From Nocardioides marmoriginsengisoli (lineage in GTDB: Bacteria > Actinomycetota > Actinomycetes > Propionibacteriales > Nocardioidaceae): a stretch of 64,000 bases of DNA. The position numbers were made by a program, and so were the translations under genes. The stretch lies in assembly GCF_003725695.1 (NCBI RefSeq), contig NZ_RJSE01000007.1, positions 372,001 through 436,000 of the forward strand, read 5' to 3'. Positions 15,323-24,425 of the stretch are shown piece by piece (position 1 is the first letter of the stretch; each line of letters opens with the position of its first letter). Below the pieces are notes generated by a model, which worked only from the letters and a program-made list of their open reading frames with translations, was not told the origin of the DNA and did not search any database.

Positions 15323-16387
15323 ATGCGTACGCCCATCAAGAAATTCATCGCCGCCTCAGCAGCGGTGACCATCGCGGCAGCCCTGGCCGGCTGCGGCAGC
15401 GACGAGCCGAAGGCCGACCGGCCGGAGAGCAAGACCATCACCCTCGCCACCCACGACTCGTGGAACATGGACAAGAAGGTGCTGGCGGACTTCACCGAGC
15501 AGACCGGGATCACCGTGAAGCTCCAGGCCCACGGCGACGCCGGGGCACTGACCAACAAGCTGGTCCTGACCAAGGACGACCCGCTCGCCGACGGCGTCTT
15601 CGGGATCGACAACACCTTCGCCACCCGGGCCATCGACGAGGGCGTCCTGGCGAAGTACACGCCGATGGTCCTGCCGGGCTCGGTGAAGAGCTTCGCGCTG
15701 ACCGGTGACGACGCCGGCTACCTCACCCCGATCGACTACGGCGACGTCTGCATCAACGTCGACGACACCTGGTTCGCGGCCAAGAAGCTGGCGCCGCCGA
15801 AGACGTTCGACGACCTGGCCGACCCGCGGTACAAGAACCTGCTGGTCGTGCCGGGTGCCACCTCGTCCTCGCCCGGCCTGGCCTTCCTGCTCGCCACCAT
15901 CGGCACCTACGGCGACGACTGGAAGGACTACTGGTCCGACCTGCTCGACAACGGCGTGAAGATCGACGCCGGCTGGAGCGACGCCTACGAGGTCGACTTC
16001 ACCGCCGGTGGCGGCAAGGGCGACCGGCCGATCGTGCTCTCGTACTCGTCCTCGCCGCCGTTCACGGTCCCCGAGGGTGGCGACGAGCCGACCACCAGCG
16101 CGCTCCTGGACACCTGCTTCCGTCAGGTCGAGTACGCCGGAGTGCTGGCCGGGGCGAAGAACCCGAAGAACATGCAGAAGTTCATCGACTTCATGACCAC
16201 CCGTGAGTTCCAGGCGGCATTGCCGGACAACATGTACGTCTACCCGGTCGACACCACCACGCCGCTGCCGGAGGGCTGGGACACCTGGGCCCCGACCGCG
16301 CCGAAGCCGGTCGTCGTACCGGCCTCGGAGATCACCGAGAAGCGGGCGGACTGGTTGCGCGAGTGGCGCGACCTGACCACGCGCTGA
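15323..16387 (+). CDS. thiB: Thiamine ABC transporter, substrate-binding lipoprotein
   Basis: 354 residues. A lipoprotein signal peptide ends in a lipobox LAGC (Cys about 25), so the protein is tethered outside the membrane. TLATHDSW at the mature start and the following FTEQTGITVKL are typical of TbpA/ThiB-type iron/thiamine-family binding proteins. The TPP riboswitch directly upstream supports thiamine (or a phosphorylated or precursor form) as ligand. The next gene starts inside its 3' end. Expression should fall when cellular TPP is high. Confidence 0.92.
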   Translation: MRTPIKKFIAASAAVTIAAALAGCGSDEPKADRPESKTITLATHDSWNMDKKVLADFTEQTGITVKLQAHGDAGALTNKLVLTKDDPLADGVFGIDNTFATRAIDEGVLAKYTPMVLPGSVKSFALTGDDAGYLTPIDYGDVCINVDDTWFAAKKLAPPKTFDDLADPRYKNLLVVPGATSSSPGLAFLLATIGTYGDDWKDYWSDLLDNGVKIDAGWSDAYEVDFTAGGGKGDRPIVLSYSSSPPFTVPEGGDEPTTSALLDTCFRQVEYAGVLAGAKNPKNMQKFIDFMTTREFQAALPDNMYVYPVDTTTPLPEGWDTWAPTAPKPVVVPASEITEKRADWLREWRDLTTR

Positions 16388-18018
16388 CCGCGCGTCGACT
16401 GGGCACCGCGGCGCTCGCCGCGGTGCCCCTGGCCGTCCTCGGAGCCTTCTTCCTCTACCCCGTCGGGGGGATGATCCAGCGCGGCTTCTGGCCCGACGGA
16501 GCCTTCGACCCCGGCGGCGTGCTCGACGTGCTCACCCGGGACCGGGTGCACCGGGTGCTCTGGTTCACGGTCTGGACGGCCGGGCTGTCCACGATCCTCG
16601 CGGTCGTCCTCGGCGTCCCGACGGCGTTCGTGCTGCACCGGTTGCGGTTCCCGGGACAGCGGCTGCTGCGCACCCTGATCGTGGTCCCGTTCGTGCTGCC
16701 GACCGTGGTCGTCGGGGTCGCCTTCCGGCAGCTGATCGCCACGTCCGGTCCGCTCGGCGGGCTCGGTCTCGACGGGACGCCGGCCGCGATCGTGGCGGCC
16801 CTGGTGTTCTTCAACGTCAGCGTCGTGGTGCGGACGGTGGGCGCCTTCTGGGAGGGGATCGACCGGCGTACCGAGGAGGCGGCGGCGACCCTGGGGGCCT
16901 CGCCGGCCCGGGTGTTCCTGACCGTGACCCTGCCTGCGCTGGCTCCGGCGGTGGCGTCGGCGGCGAGCGTGGTGTTCCTGTTCTGCTCGACCTCGTTCGG
17001 GATCGTGCTGACCCTGGGAGGGCTGCGCTACGCGAACGTCGAGACCGAGATCTACCTGCTGACCACCCAGGAGCTGGACCTGACCTCCGCCGCGGCGCTC
17101 TCGGTGCTGCAGATCGTCGTGGTCACCGGCCTGCTGGTGGCGCTGCACCGGGCTCGCCGGACGGCGCCGCCGCTGGCTCGCGCCGGGGAGTCGGGGAGGA
17201 GTCCGCGGCTGCGCGACCTCCCGCTCGTCGGCTGGACCGTGGTCGTGGTGGCGCTGCTGATGACCCCGCTGCTGTCCCTGCTGGTGAGCTCGCTGCGGAC
17301 CGACGGCGGCTGGAGCCTGGCGAACTACCGGGCGCTGCAGGGGACCGGTGCGGACAACGCGCTGCTCGACACCGCCACCCACGCGCTGCAACGCTCCTTC
17401 GAGGTCGCCGTGCAGGCGGCGGGGCTGGCCCTCGTCCTCGGCACGATCGTCGCGTTCCTGGTCTCCCGCCGGCCGCGCTCGGCCGGCGTACGGCGACTGT
17501 CGGCGACCTTCGACGGCGTCTTCATGCTCCCGCTCGGCGTCTCGGCGGTGACCCTCGGCTTCGGCTTCCTGATCACCCTGAACCGGCCGCCGCTGGACCT
17601 GCGGACGTCCTCGCTGCTGGTGCCGATCGCGCAGGCGATGGTGGCGCTGCCGCTGGTGGTCCGCACGGTCGCCCCGGTGCTGAGCTCGATCGACCCGCGG
17701 CAGCGCGAGGCGGCGGCGTCGCTCGGCGCCGGCCCGGCCCGGGTGCTGCTCGCCGTCGACCTGCCGCACGCCTGGCGGGCGCTGGCCGCCGCGGCCGGGT
17801 TCGCGTTCGCGGTCTCGCTCGGCGAGTTCGGTGCGACCAGCTTCCTGGCGCGCGACGACACCCCGACCATGCCGGTGGTGATCTACCAGCTGATCAGCCA
17901 TCCGGGGAGCGCGAACTTCGGGATGGCGACGGCGGCCGCCGTGGTGCTGGCGGCGGCCACCGGCGCGGTGATGCTGGTCGTCGAGCGGCTGCGCGTCGGC
18001 TCCGTGGGAGCGTTCTGA
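16363..18018 (+). CDS. thiP: Thiamine ABC transporter permease, two fused permease domains
   Basis: 551 residues with about 12 membrane segments. Two BinWD/EAA-type loops (EEAAATLGASPARVF near residue 175 and REAAASLGAGPARVL near 450) show that two permease units are fused, the normal ThiP layout. It forms the membrane channel for the substrate delivered by ThiB. The GTG at 16363 is the best start available and overlaps thiB by 25 bases; no clear Shine-Dalgarno is seen, suggesting coupled translation. The stop overlaps the first in-frame ATG of the ATPase gene. Confidence 0.9.
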   Translation: MARPDHALTARRLGTAALAAVPLAVLGAFFLYPVGGMIQRGFWPDGAFDPGGVLDVLTRDRVHRVLWFTVWTAGLSTILAVVLGVPTAFVLHRLRFPGQRLLRTLIVVPFVLPTVVVGVAFRQLIATSGPLGGLGLDGTPAAIVAALVFFNVSVVVRTVGAFWEGIDRRTEEAAATLGASPARVFLTVTLPALAPAVASAASVVFLFCSTSFGIVLTLGGLRYANVETEIYLLTTQELDLTSAAALSVLQIVVVTGLLVALHRARRTAPPLARAGESGRSPRLRDLPLVGWTVVVVALLMTPLLSLLVSSLRTDGGWSLANYRALQGTGADNALLDTATHALQRSFEVAVQAAGLALVLGTIVAFLVSRRPRSAGVRRLSATFDGVFMLPLGVSAVTLGFGFLITLNRPPLDLRTSSLLVPIAQAMVALPLVVRTVAPVLSSIDPRQREAAASLGAGPARVLLAVDLPHAWRALAAAAGFAFAVSLGEFGATSFLARDDTPTMPVVIYQLISHPGSANFGMATAAAVVLAAATGAVMLVVERLRVGSVGAF

Positions 18019-18032
18019 TGAGAGGAGCCGAG

Positions 18033-19064
18033 ATGAGCCTGACCGTCCGCGACCTGACCGTGGCCTTCGACGGGACCGTCGCCGTCGACCGGGTCGACCT
18101 GGAGGTGCCGGCCGGTTCGGTCACCGCGGTGCTGGGGCCGTCCGGCTCGGGCAAGTCGACGCTGCTGCGCGCCGTGGCCGGCCTGGAATCCCCGGCCTCC
18201 GGCACGATCCGGTACGGCGACGAGGACCTGGCGCGGGTACCGACCCACCGGCGCGGGTTCGCGCTGATGTTCCAGGACGGTCAGCTGTTCCCGCACCAGA
18301 GCGTCGCCCGCAACATCGGCTACCCGCTCCGCCTCCGCCGGCTTCCGTCGGCCCGGATCGCGGACCGGATCGCCGAACTCCTGGACCTGGTCGGTCTCGC
18401 CGGCTTCGGGGACCGCACCCCGGCCACCCTGTCGGGCGGTGAGCGGCAGCGGGTGGCGCTGGCCCGGTCGCTGGCGGTCGAGCCGCGGATGCTGCTGCTC
18501 GACGAGCCGCTGAGCGCCCTGGACCGCGGCTTGCGGGAGCGGCTGGCGACCGACCTGCACGACATCCTCCGCCGCGCCGGGACGACCACCCTGCTGGTCA
18601 CCCACGACCACGAGGAGGCGTTCGCGATCGCCGACCGGATGGCGGTGATGCGGGCCGGCCGGATCGTCCAGTCCGGCGACCTCGCCGAGGTCTGGGCCCA
18701 CCCCACCGACGCCTGGGCGGCCCGGTTCCTCGGGTACGCCGGGGTGCTCAGCGGCGAGCAGGCGGCGGTGCTGCGGGCGGTGATCGATCCCAGCGGGTCG
18801 TGGACCGAAGTGGCGCTGCGCCGGTCCGCCCTGGTGGTCGACCCGGACGGGCCCCTCTCCGGGGTGGTGCTGGCGGCCCGGGTGAGCCCGGAGCAGACCC
18901 GTCTCGAGGTCGACGTCGACGGCCTCGGGACGATCGCCGCGGTAGCGGATCCGGCCCGGCCCGCGGCCGTGGGGGAACGGGTCCGGCTGGCGGTCCGGAC
19001 CGACCGTCTCGCCACCCTCCCCGAGACGCAGCCGAGCGAGTTCAGGCACTTGTCCCTAGAATGA
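18033..19064 (+). CDS. thiQ: Thiamine ABC transporter ATP-binding protein
   Basis: 343 residues from ATG 18033, which has an AGAGGAG ribosome-binding site five bases upstream; ATG 18018, overlapping the thiP stop, is an in-frame alternative. Walker A GPSGSGKST, Q-loop FQDGQLFPH, signature LSGGERQRVALARSL, Walker B LLLDEPLSALD and the H-loop VTHDHEEA are all intact. A C-terminal region of about 100 residues forms a regulatory (TOBE-like) domain, which is longer than in E. coli ThiQ. It powers thiamine uptake with ThiB and ThiP in one riboswitch-controlled operon. Confidence 0.9.
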   Translation: MSLTVRDLTVAFDGTVAVDRVDLEVPAGSVTAVLGPSGSGKSTLLRAVAGLESPASGTIRYGDEDLARVPTHRRGFALMFQDGQLFPHQSVARNIGYPLRLRRLPSARIADRIAELLDLVGLAGFGDRTPATLSGGERQRVALARSLAVEPRMLLLDEPLSALDRGLRERLATDLHDILRRAGTTTLLVTHDHEEAFAIADRMAVMRAGRIVQSGDLAEVWAHPTDAWAARFLGYAGVLSGEQAAVLRAVIDPSGSWTEVALRRSALVVDPDGPLSGVVLAARVSPEQTRLEVDVDGLGTIAAVADPARPAAVGERVRLAVRTDRLATLPETQPSEFRHLSLE

Positions 19065-19070
19065 CTTCTC

Positions 19071-20162
19071 GTGAAGCGGCGGGCATATGCAATGGTGGTG
19101 GCGGTCGCCGTAGTGATGGGCCTCCTGGCCTTCATCTGCAGCAAGTCTCTCGGCTATCCGCTGCGTGACCCGGACGGGTTCCTGGGGCCTGCCTGGCTCC
19201 GTCTCCCGCTGCTGGTCGCCGGCGCGTTCATCGCCGACATCGTGCCGCGGACGCTCTTCCGCGCGCGCGGCAATCCGGGTCGCTACAAGGCCGAGGCGAC
19301 CCTGCTGATCAAGGAGCACTGGACCAAGGACCGGATCACCCTGGTGGTGGTCGGCCTGATCTCGTTCTACGTGACCTACGTCAGCTACCGGAACCTGAAG
19401 AACTTCCTGCCGTTCATCATGTCCGACGGGGACGGCCGGCCGACGAAGTACGACTACGCCCTGCACCGGATGGACGAGTGGATGCTCTTCGGGCACGACC
19501 CGTCGACGATCCTGCACAACGTGCTCGGCACCGGCGTGTCCGCCCACGTGCTGTCCTGGATCTACCTGATCTTCCTGCCGATGGTGCCGATCTCGATCGT
19601 GATCTGGGCGGTCTGGTCGCGGAACGTCTCGTTCGGGTACTGGTTCATCACCGCGCAGTGCATCTGCTGGGCGCTCGGCACGCTGAGCTACTACGTGATC
19701 CCGACGCTGGGCCCGAACTTCTTCTTCCCGTGGCTCTACAAGGACCTCCCGGACACCGGGGTGGCGCAGCTGCAGGACGGGTTGTTCAACGGCCGGCAGA
19801 ACATCCGGTTCGATCCGTTCGCCGACGGCGTGCAATCCGTCGCCGGGTTCGCGTCGCTGCACGTCGCGATCACCGTCTCGCTGGCGCTGGTCGCCCAGTA
19901 CACGCTGCGCACGAAGGCCTTCCGGGTGGCGTTGTGGACCTACTCCGGCCTGACCATCCTTGCCACGACCTACTTCGGCTGGCACTACATCGCCGACGAC
20001 ATCGCCGGCCTCGCGATCGCGATCGTCGCGGTCTACCTCGCGGCCCTGGGGACCGGGCAGAAGTTCGAACGCTGGGGTCGACGGTCGCACCCGACGACGT
20101 CCACCGACGAGATCCCGATCGACGACCCGGACGACGAGCTGGCGCCCGTTCTGTCCAAATGA
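19071..20162 (+). CDS. PAP2-superfamily integral membrane protein
   Basis: 363 residues, about six to eight membrane helices. FASLHVAI (near residue 264) and GWHYIADDIAG (near 303) are the SxxxH and HxxxD parts of the PAP2/phosphatidic acid phosphatase active site. The first KxxxxxxRP motif is not clear, as in the inositol-phosphorylceramide/AUR1-like branch. It probably moves or removes a phosphate group on a lipid at the membrane's outer face. The GTG start lies six bases after the thiQ stop, so it may be read with the thiamine operon without being functionally linked. The C-terminus is acidic and cytoplasmic. Confidence 0.75.
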   Translation: MKRRAYAMVVAVAVVMGLLAFICSKSLGYPLRDPDGFLGPAWLRLPLLVAGAFIADIVPRTLFRARGNPGRYKAEATLLIKEHWTKDRITLVVVGLISFYVTYVSYRNLKNFLPFIMSDGDGRPTKYDYALHRMDEWMLFGHDPSTILHNVLGTGVSAHVLSWIYLIFLPMVPISIVIWAVWSRNVSFGYWFITAQCICWALGTLSYYVIPTLGPNFFFPWLYKDLPDTGVAQLQDGLFNGRQNIRFDPFADGVQSVAGFASLHVAITVSLALVAQYTLRTKAFRVALWTYSGLTILATTYFGWHYIADDIAGLAIAIVAVYLAALGTGQKFERWGRRSHPTTSTDEIPIDDPDDELAPVLSK

Positions 20163-20171
20163 CAACGTTGT
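20162..20171. promoter_or_regulatory. 10-bp palindrome downstream of the PAP2 gene
   Basis: ACAACGTTGT is a perfect palindrome inside a wider TGACAA...TTGTCA inverted repeat (20160-20180), in a relatively AT-rich 159-base gap before the NlpC/P60 gene. It may be an operator. Confidence 0.3.
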
Positions 20172-20258
20172 AGTTTGTCAACACGACACGCTGTCCGATT
20201 CGAGATTCTTTTCGAAAAATGTTCCCCATGTGACGGATGAGGTTTAACGTCGGGACGT

Positions 20259-20279
20259 GCCGCCGAGTAATTCGGCGGC
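20259..20279 (+). promoter_or_regulatory. Hairpin in the NlpC/P60 gene leader
   Basis: A perfect 8-bp stem GCCGCCGA/TCGGCGGC with loop GTAAT, 42 bases before the GTG start. It could be a terminator for upstream transcription or a leader structure. I could not fit the c-di-AMP riboswitch often found before such genes. Confidence 0.4.
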
Positions 20280-20321
20280 TGGAACCGACCGAGATCGAGT
20301 CGAGGCACCAGGGGGATCTTC

Positions 20322-21581
20322 GTGCGCAGGGCTGTCCGTGGTGCCGTGGCTGTTGCGGTGGCGATCGCCTCCGTCGCCGGGGTGACGGCCTCCGCCGACG
20401 CGGACCGGCGCAAGCCGATCCCGAGCAAGCAGCAGGTCGACCAGGCGAAGGCCCAGGTCGCCCGGAAGGCCGGCGACGTCGCCGCCATCCGCGCGGACCT
20501 GGCGCTGGCGCAGAGCGCCCTGGAAGCGGCGGCCCAGCAGGCCGAGGTGGCCTCGGAGGCCTACAACGGCGCCCAGTGGCGCCTCGGTGAGGCCAAGAAG
20601 GCGACCGCAGCCGCGATCGCCGCCGCCGACGCCGCGACCGAGCGGGCCGCGACCGAGCGCTCCGGGCTGGCCGCACTGGCCACCGCGAGCGCGCACCACG
20701 GCGGAGCGCTCAACGGGCTGACCGCCTTCTTCGCCGAGGGCGGCCCCGAAGAGGTGATGTCCGAGGTCCAGGTGGCCAAGAGCGCCTCGGACTCGATCCA
20801 GGCGCGGTTCGAGCAGTTCAAGGCCTCCGAGGTGATGGCCAAGACTGCCAGGACCCGTGCCGAGGAGGCCCAGACCAAGCAGGCCGGACTGGTCCGCGAG
20901 GCGGCGCAGCTGCGCGACGTCGCCACCCAGGCGGCCCAGTCCGCGCAGCGGCAGGCATCCGCGATCGCGGTGCAGCGCCAGCAGCTGATCAGCGAGCTCG
21001 CGGCGGCCCAGAAGATCTCCGTCAGCCTCGCCCGACGCCGGCAGGCCGGGCTGGAGAAGATCGCCCACGACAAGGCCGTCTCCGCGGCGGCGCAGGCGGC
21101 TGCGCACGCCGCTGCCCAGCAGGCCGAGCAGGCAGCCGACCAGGCCGCCGCGGGCTCGGGCAGCAACGGCGGCTCCGGGTCCTCCGGAGCGGGCAGCCCG
21201 GGCCGGCCCGCCGTCGGCACCACCCGAGCAGCCGCCCGCGCGATCGAGTTCGCCCGTGCCCAGCTCGGCGAGCCCTACGTCTGGGCCGCGGCCGGTCCGA
21301 ACTCCTGGGACTGCTCCGGGCTGACGATGATGGCCTGGCGCGCCGGCGGCGTCTCGCTGCCGCACTACTCCGCGGCCCAGTACGACGAGACCGAGCACAT
21401 CGGCGTCACCGACCTGCGTCCCGGCGACCTGGTCTTCTGGGGCGACACCCCGGACACGATCCACCACGTGGCGCTGTACATCGGCAACGGTCAGATCCTG
21501 CACGCGCCGCGGACCGGCCGGGATGTCTCGATCGACTCGATGTACTACTGGATCCCGCCGAACTACTTCGGCCGGCCCTGA
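20322..21581 (+). CDS. Secreted NlpC/P60 peptidoglycan endopeptidase with coiled coil
   Basis: 419 residues. A signal peptide (about 1-27, ending in SADA) is followed by about 230 residues of Ala/Gln/Glu-rich coiled coil, a Gly/Ser linker, and a C-terminal NlpC/P60 (C40) domain from about 300. The catalytic Cys is in WDCSGLT (about 331) and the His in HHVALYIG (about 382), followed by HAP. This is the RipA-like layout: the coiled coil regulates a D,L-endopeptidase that cuts peptidoglycan stems during division. The GTG start has an AGGGGGA ribosome-binding site. Activity is probably held in check by the coiled coil until a partner binds. Confidence 0.88.
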   Translation: MRRAVRGAVAVAVAIASVAGVTASADADRRKPIPSKQQVDQAKAQVARKAGDVAAIRADLALAQSALEAAAQQAEVASEAYNGAQWRLGEAKKATAAAIAAADAATERAATERSGLAALATASAHHGGALNGLTAFFAEGGPEEVMSEVQVAKSASDSIQARFEQFKASEVMAKTARTRAEEAQTKQAGLVREAAQLRDVATQAAQSAQRQASAIAVQRQQLISELAAAQKISVSLARRRQAGLEKIAHDKAVSAAAQAAAHAAAQQAEQAADQAAAGSGSNGGSGSSGAGSPGRPAVGTTRAAARAIEFARAQLGEPYVWAAAGPNSWDCSGLTMMAWRAGGVSLPHYSAAQYDETEHIGVTDLRPGDLVFWGDTPDTIHHVALYIGNGQILHAPRTGRDVSIDSMYYWIPPNYFGRP

Positions 21582-21633
21582 GCCTCGGCTCCGAGCCTGT
21601 CGGAACCTGCCGTCGTACTGGCAGAGTGAGGGC

Positions 21634-23613
21634 ATGGCCGACTACGAGCAGCCCGTCGTCGAGGTTCCGACACTGACCGCCCTGCTGGACGGCAAGTACG
21701 TCGAGGTCCGGGAGCTCACCCGCAAGCGCCTCGTCGAGTACGCCTCCGTGCTCGACGACCAGCGCGAGCTGGACCGGGCGGCCTTCCGCGAGCGGGTCCT
21801 CGAGGTCGTCCAGGAGCTCGCCGGCACCGGGCAGACCGGCCTCGGCTTCCCGGTCGAGTACGGCGGGGGCGGCGACATCGGCGCCTCGGTGGCGGCCTTC
21901 GAGACGATGGCCTTCGGCGACCTCTCGGTGCTGGTGAAGGTCGGCGTCCAATTCGGGCTCTTCGGCGGGGCGATCCTCCAGCTCGGCACCAAGCCCCACC
22001 ACGACGCGTACCTCACCGACCTGGTCAGCGCCCGGACCCTCGGCTGCTTCGCGATGACCGAGACCGGGCACGGCTCCAACGTCCAGGCGCTCGGCACCGT
22101 CGCGACCTACGACGTGGCGACCCGCGAGTTCGTGATCACCACCCCGGACGAGTCGGCCCGCAAGGACTACATCGGCAACGCCGCCGCGCACGCCCGGCTC
22201 GCGGTGGTCTTCGCCCAGCTGGAGATCGGCGGCCGGTCCGAGGGAGTGCACGCGTTCGTCGTACCGATCCGGGACGGGAAGGGCCGGGCGCTCCCCGGCG
22301 TACGGATCTCCGACGACGGTCGCAAGATCGGCCTCAACGGCGTCGACAACGGCCGGATCGCCTTCGACGGCGTCAGGATCCCGCGGGAGAACCTCCTCAA
22401 CCGGTACGCCGACGTCACCGAGACGGGGGTCTACGTCTCGGACATCGACAACCCTGACCGCCGGTTCTTCACGATGCTCGGCACCCTGGTCCAGGGCCGG
22501 GTCTGCGTCGGCGGCGCCGGCATCAACGCCAGCAAGGTGGCGCTCTCGATCGCGACCAAGTACGCGCTCGGCCGTCGTCAGTTCGGCAACCCGGGGGCCG
22601 GCGAGGAGCTGCTCCTCGACTACGGCCTGCACCAGCGCCGGCTGTTCCCGCTGATCGCCCGGACCTATGCGCTGCACTTCGCCCAGGAGGTGCTGGCCGG
22701 CCAGCTGCACGACGTCTTCTCGGCGACCGAGGAGGTCGACGAACGCACCCGGCGCGCCTTGGAGTCGCGGGCCGCCGGCACCAAGGCCCTCGGCACCTGG
22801 CACGCCTCGGAGACGATCCAGGAGTGCCGCGAGGCCTGCGGCGGGGCCGGCTACCTGTCGGCCAACCGGTTCGACGCGCTCCGTGCCGACACCGACGTCT
22901 TCACCACCTTCGAGGGTGACAACCACATCCTGCTGCAGCTGGTCGCCAAGGGCCTGCTCACCGACTACTCGACGTCGTTCGGGGAGCTCGACCAGCTCGG
23001 CATGGTCAGGTTCGTCGCCGGCATCGCGGTCGACACGGTGATCGAGCGGACCGCCGTGCACAAGCTGCTGGAGCGGATCAAGGACGTCATCCCGGGCTGG
23101 GACGACGGGGACGGGGAGGGCGACGTCGACGCCGGTCTCCTCGACCCGGAGTACCAGCTGACGATGCTGCGGTGGCGCGAGGAGCACATGCTCTCCGGGG
23201 TCGCCCGACGGCTCAAGCGCGGGATGGATTCCGACATGGAGCCGGCCGAGGTCTTCAGCCGCTGCCAGGACCACGTCATCGCCGCCGCCCGGGCGCACGT
23301 CGAGCGGCTGGTGCTGGAGGCCTTCGTGGCCAAGGTGGCTGCGATGCCCGACGGCGGCAACAAGATCGCGCTGAACCTGCTGAGCGACCTGTACGCGCTG
23401 TCCACCATCGAGGCCGATCGGGCCTGGTGGATGGAGCACGGCAGGTTGTCGTCGCAACGGGCGAAGGCGATCAGCCGGGAGGTCGGCGAGCTCTGCCGCA
23501 GGATCCGGCCGATCGCCGAGGACCTGGTCGACGGGTTCGGCGTACCGGCGGAGCTGCAGGCGACCGAGATGATGGCGCCCGGAACTCGAGAGGGAGATCG
23601 CACCGGTGCTTGA
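21634..23613 (+). CDS. Acyl-CoA oxidase/dehydrogenase family flavoprotein
   Basis: 659 residues from ATG 21634, which lies six bases after CAGAGT (a one-mismatch -10 box). The length and layout fit acyl-CoA oxidases (about 650), not the shorter dehydrogenases (about 380). Motifs are CFAMTETGHGSNVQ in the FAD-binding middle domain, then a C-terminal helical domain with CREACGGAGYLSANR, where acyl-CoA oxidases bind FAD from the second subunit. It would introduce the first double bond in beta-oxidation of an acyl-CoA. It overlaps the methyltransferase gene by eight bases. Chain-length specificity cannot be told from sequence. Confidence 0.85.
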   Translation: MADYEQPVVEVPTLTALLDGKYVEVRELTRKRLVEYASVLDDQRELDRAAFRERVLEVVQELAGTGQTGLGFPVEYGGGGDIGASVAAFETMAFGDLSVLVKVGVQFGLFGGAILQLGTKPHHDAYLTDLVSARTLGCFAMTETGHGSNVQALGTVATYDVATREFVITTPDESARKDYIGNAAAHARLAVVFAQLEIGGRSEGVHAFVVPIRDGKGRALPGVRISDDGRKIGLNGVDNGRIAFDGVRIPRENLLNRYADVTETGVYVSDIDNPDRRFFTMLGTLVQGRVCVGGAGINASKVALSIATKYALGRRQFGNPGAGEELLLDYGLHQRRLFPLIARTYALHFAQEVLAGQLHDVFSATEEVDERTRRALESRAAGTKALGTWHASETIQECREACGGAGYLSANRFDALRADTDVFTTFEGDNHILLQLVAKGLLTDYSTSFGELDQLGMVRFVAGIAVDTVIERTAVHKLLERIKDVIPGWDDGDGEGDVDAGLLDPEYQLTMLRWREEHMLSGVARRLKRGMDSDMEPAEVFSRCQDHVIAAARAHVERLVLEAFVAKVAAMPDGGNKIALNLLSDLYALSTIEADRAWWMEHGRLSSQRAKAISREVGELCRRIRPIAEDLVDGFGVPAELQATEMMAPGTREGDRTGA

Positions 23614-24283
23614 GAGATTGCGCGTACCCGGCCTCGGCGGCTGGAGCGAGGACCCGTTGTGGGCGTCGTTCTACGACTGGACCGTCGAGCACCCGCGCGC
23701 GGGCGGGGTCGTCTGGAAGGCCGGGATCGGCAGCGACCTGCGGATGCTGTACGACGCCGCGGCGGAGATCGGCCGCCAGCCGGCCGGGTCAGCGATCCTG
23801 GACGTGCCCTGCGGCGGCGGGGTCGCGCTGCGCGGGCTTCGGCCCGGGCAGGACGTGCGCTACGTGGCGGCCGACATCGCCCAGGCGATGCTGGACCGGA
23901 CCATGGACGCGGCCCGGGAGCGCGGGGTCGCCGACCAGGTGGAACCGAGCCTCGCCGACGTCGGCGACCTGCCGTACGGCGACGGCGAGTTCGACCTGGT
24001 GGTCTCGTTCACCGGCCTGCACTGCTTCCCCGACCCGCACCGCGCGGTCCTGGAGATGGGCCGGGTGACGCACGCCGGGGGAGTGCTCACCGGCAGTGCG
24101 CTGCTCAACGACACGGGTCTTCGGACCCTGCCCATCCGCCAGGTGGGCCGCCTCTCCGGCCTGCTCGGCCCCAGCGCCACCCGTGCCGAGGTCCAGGAGT
24201 GGATGGCCGAGGCCGGCTACACCGACATCACCCTGACGATGTCCGGCGCCATCGGCTACTTCCGCGGAATCAAAGCGGCCTGA
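23606..24283 (+). CDS. SAM-dependent methyltransferase (class I)
   Basis: 225 residues. ILDVPCGGGVALRGL (near residue 65) is the SAM-binding motif I, YVAADIAQAMLDRTM is motif II, and DLPYGDGEFDLVVS is the motif III/IV region of the UbiE/methyltransf_11 type. The GTG start overlaps the acyl-CoA oxidase stop by eight bases, so the genes form an operon. The substrate is unknown; the membrane-lipid or quinone methyltransferases of this group are similar in length. The gene ends before a convergent pair of hairpins. Confidence 0.82.
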   Translation: MLERLRVPGLGGWSEDPLWASFYDWTVEHPRAGGVVWKAGIGSDLRMLYDAAAEIGRQPAGSAILDVPCGGGVALRGLRPGQDVRYVAADIAQAMLDRTMDAARERGVADQVEPSLADVGDLPYGDGEFDLVVSFTGLHCFPDPHRAVLEMGRVTHAGGVLTGSALLNDTGLRTLPIRQVGRLSGLLGPSATRAEVQEWMAEAGYTDITLTMSGAIGYFRGIKAA

Positions 24284-24299
24284 CCCGGACGTCGAGCTT

Positions 24300-24343
24300 G
24301 TCGAGACGTGGTGACTTCTGCGCGCACGTCACCACATCTCGAC
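24300..24343. terminator. Long inverted repeat between convergent genes
   Basis: Arms 24300-24315 and 24328-24343 pair over 16 bases with one G-T wobble around a 12-base loop. The arms contain GTCGAGACG, close to an intergenic palindrome I recall as common in this group. It is a likely terminator for the plus-strand methyltransferase. Confidence 0.7.
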
Positions 24344-24397
24344 GCGCTCGGTCGCCGACTTCGTTCCTCAGTCAGCGCTCACTGCTCGATGACCGAC

Positions 24398-24425
24398 GAG
24401 CAAGGCCGCTGGCGCGTCCTTGCTC
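24398..24425 (-). terminator. Hairpin at the 3' end of ppa
   Basis: A perfect 8-bp stem (24398-24405 with 24418-24425) overlaps the ppa stop codon on the minus strand and probably ends that transcript. Confidence 0.55.

Noticed and set aside
20163-20321. Possible c-di-AMP (ydaO) riboswitch before the NlpC/P60 gene
   Set aside because: The leader has a good hairpin but I could not match the conserved ydaO core segments, and it is rather short.
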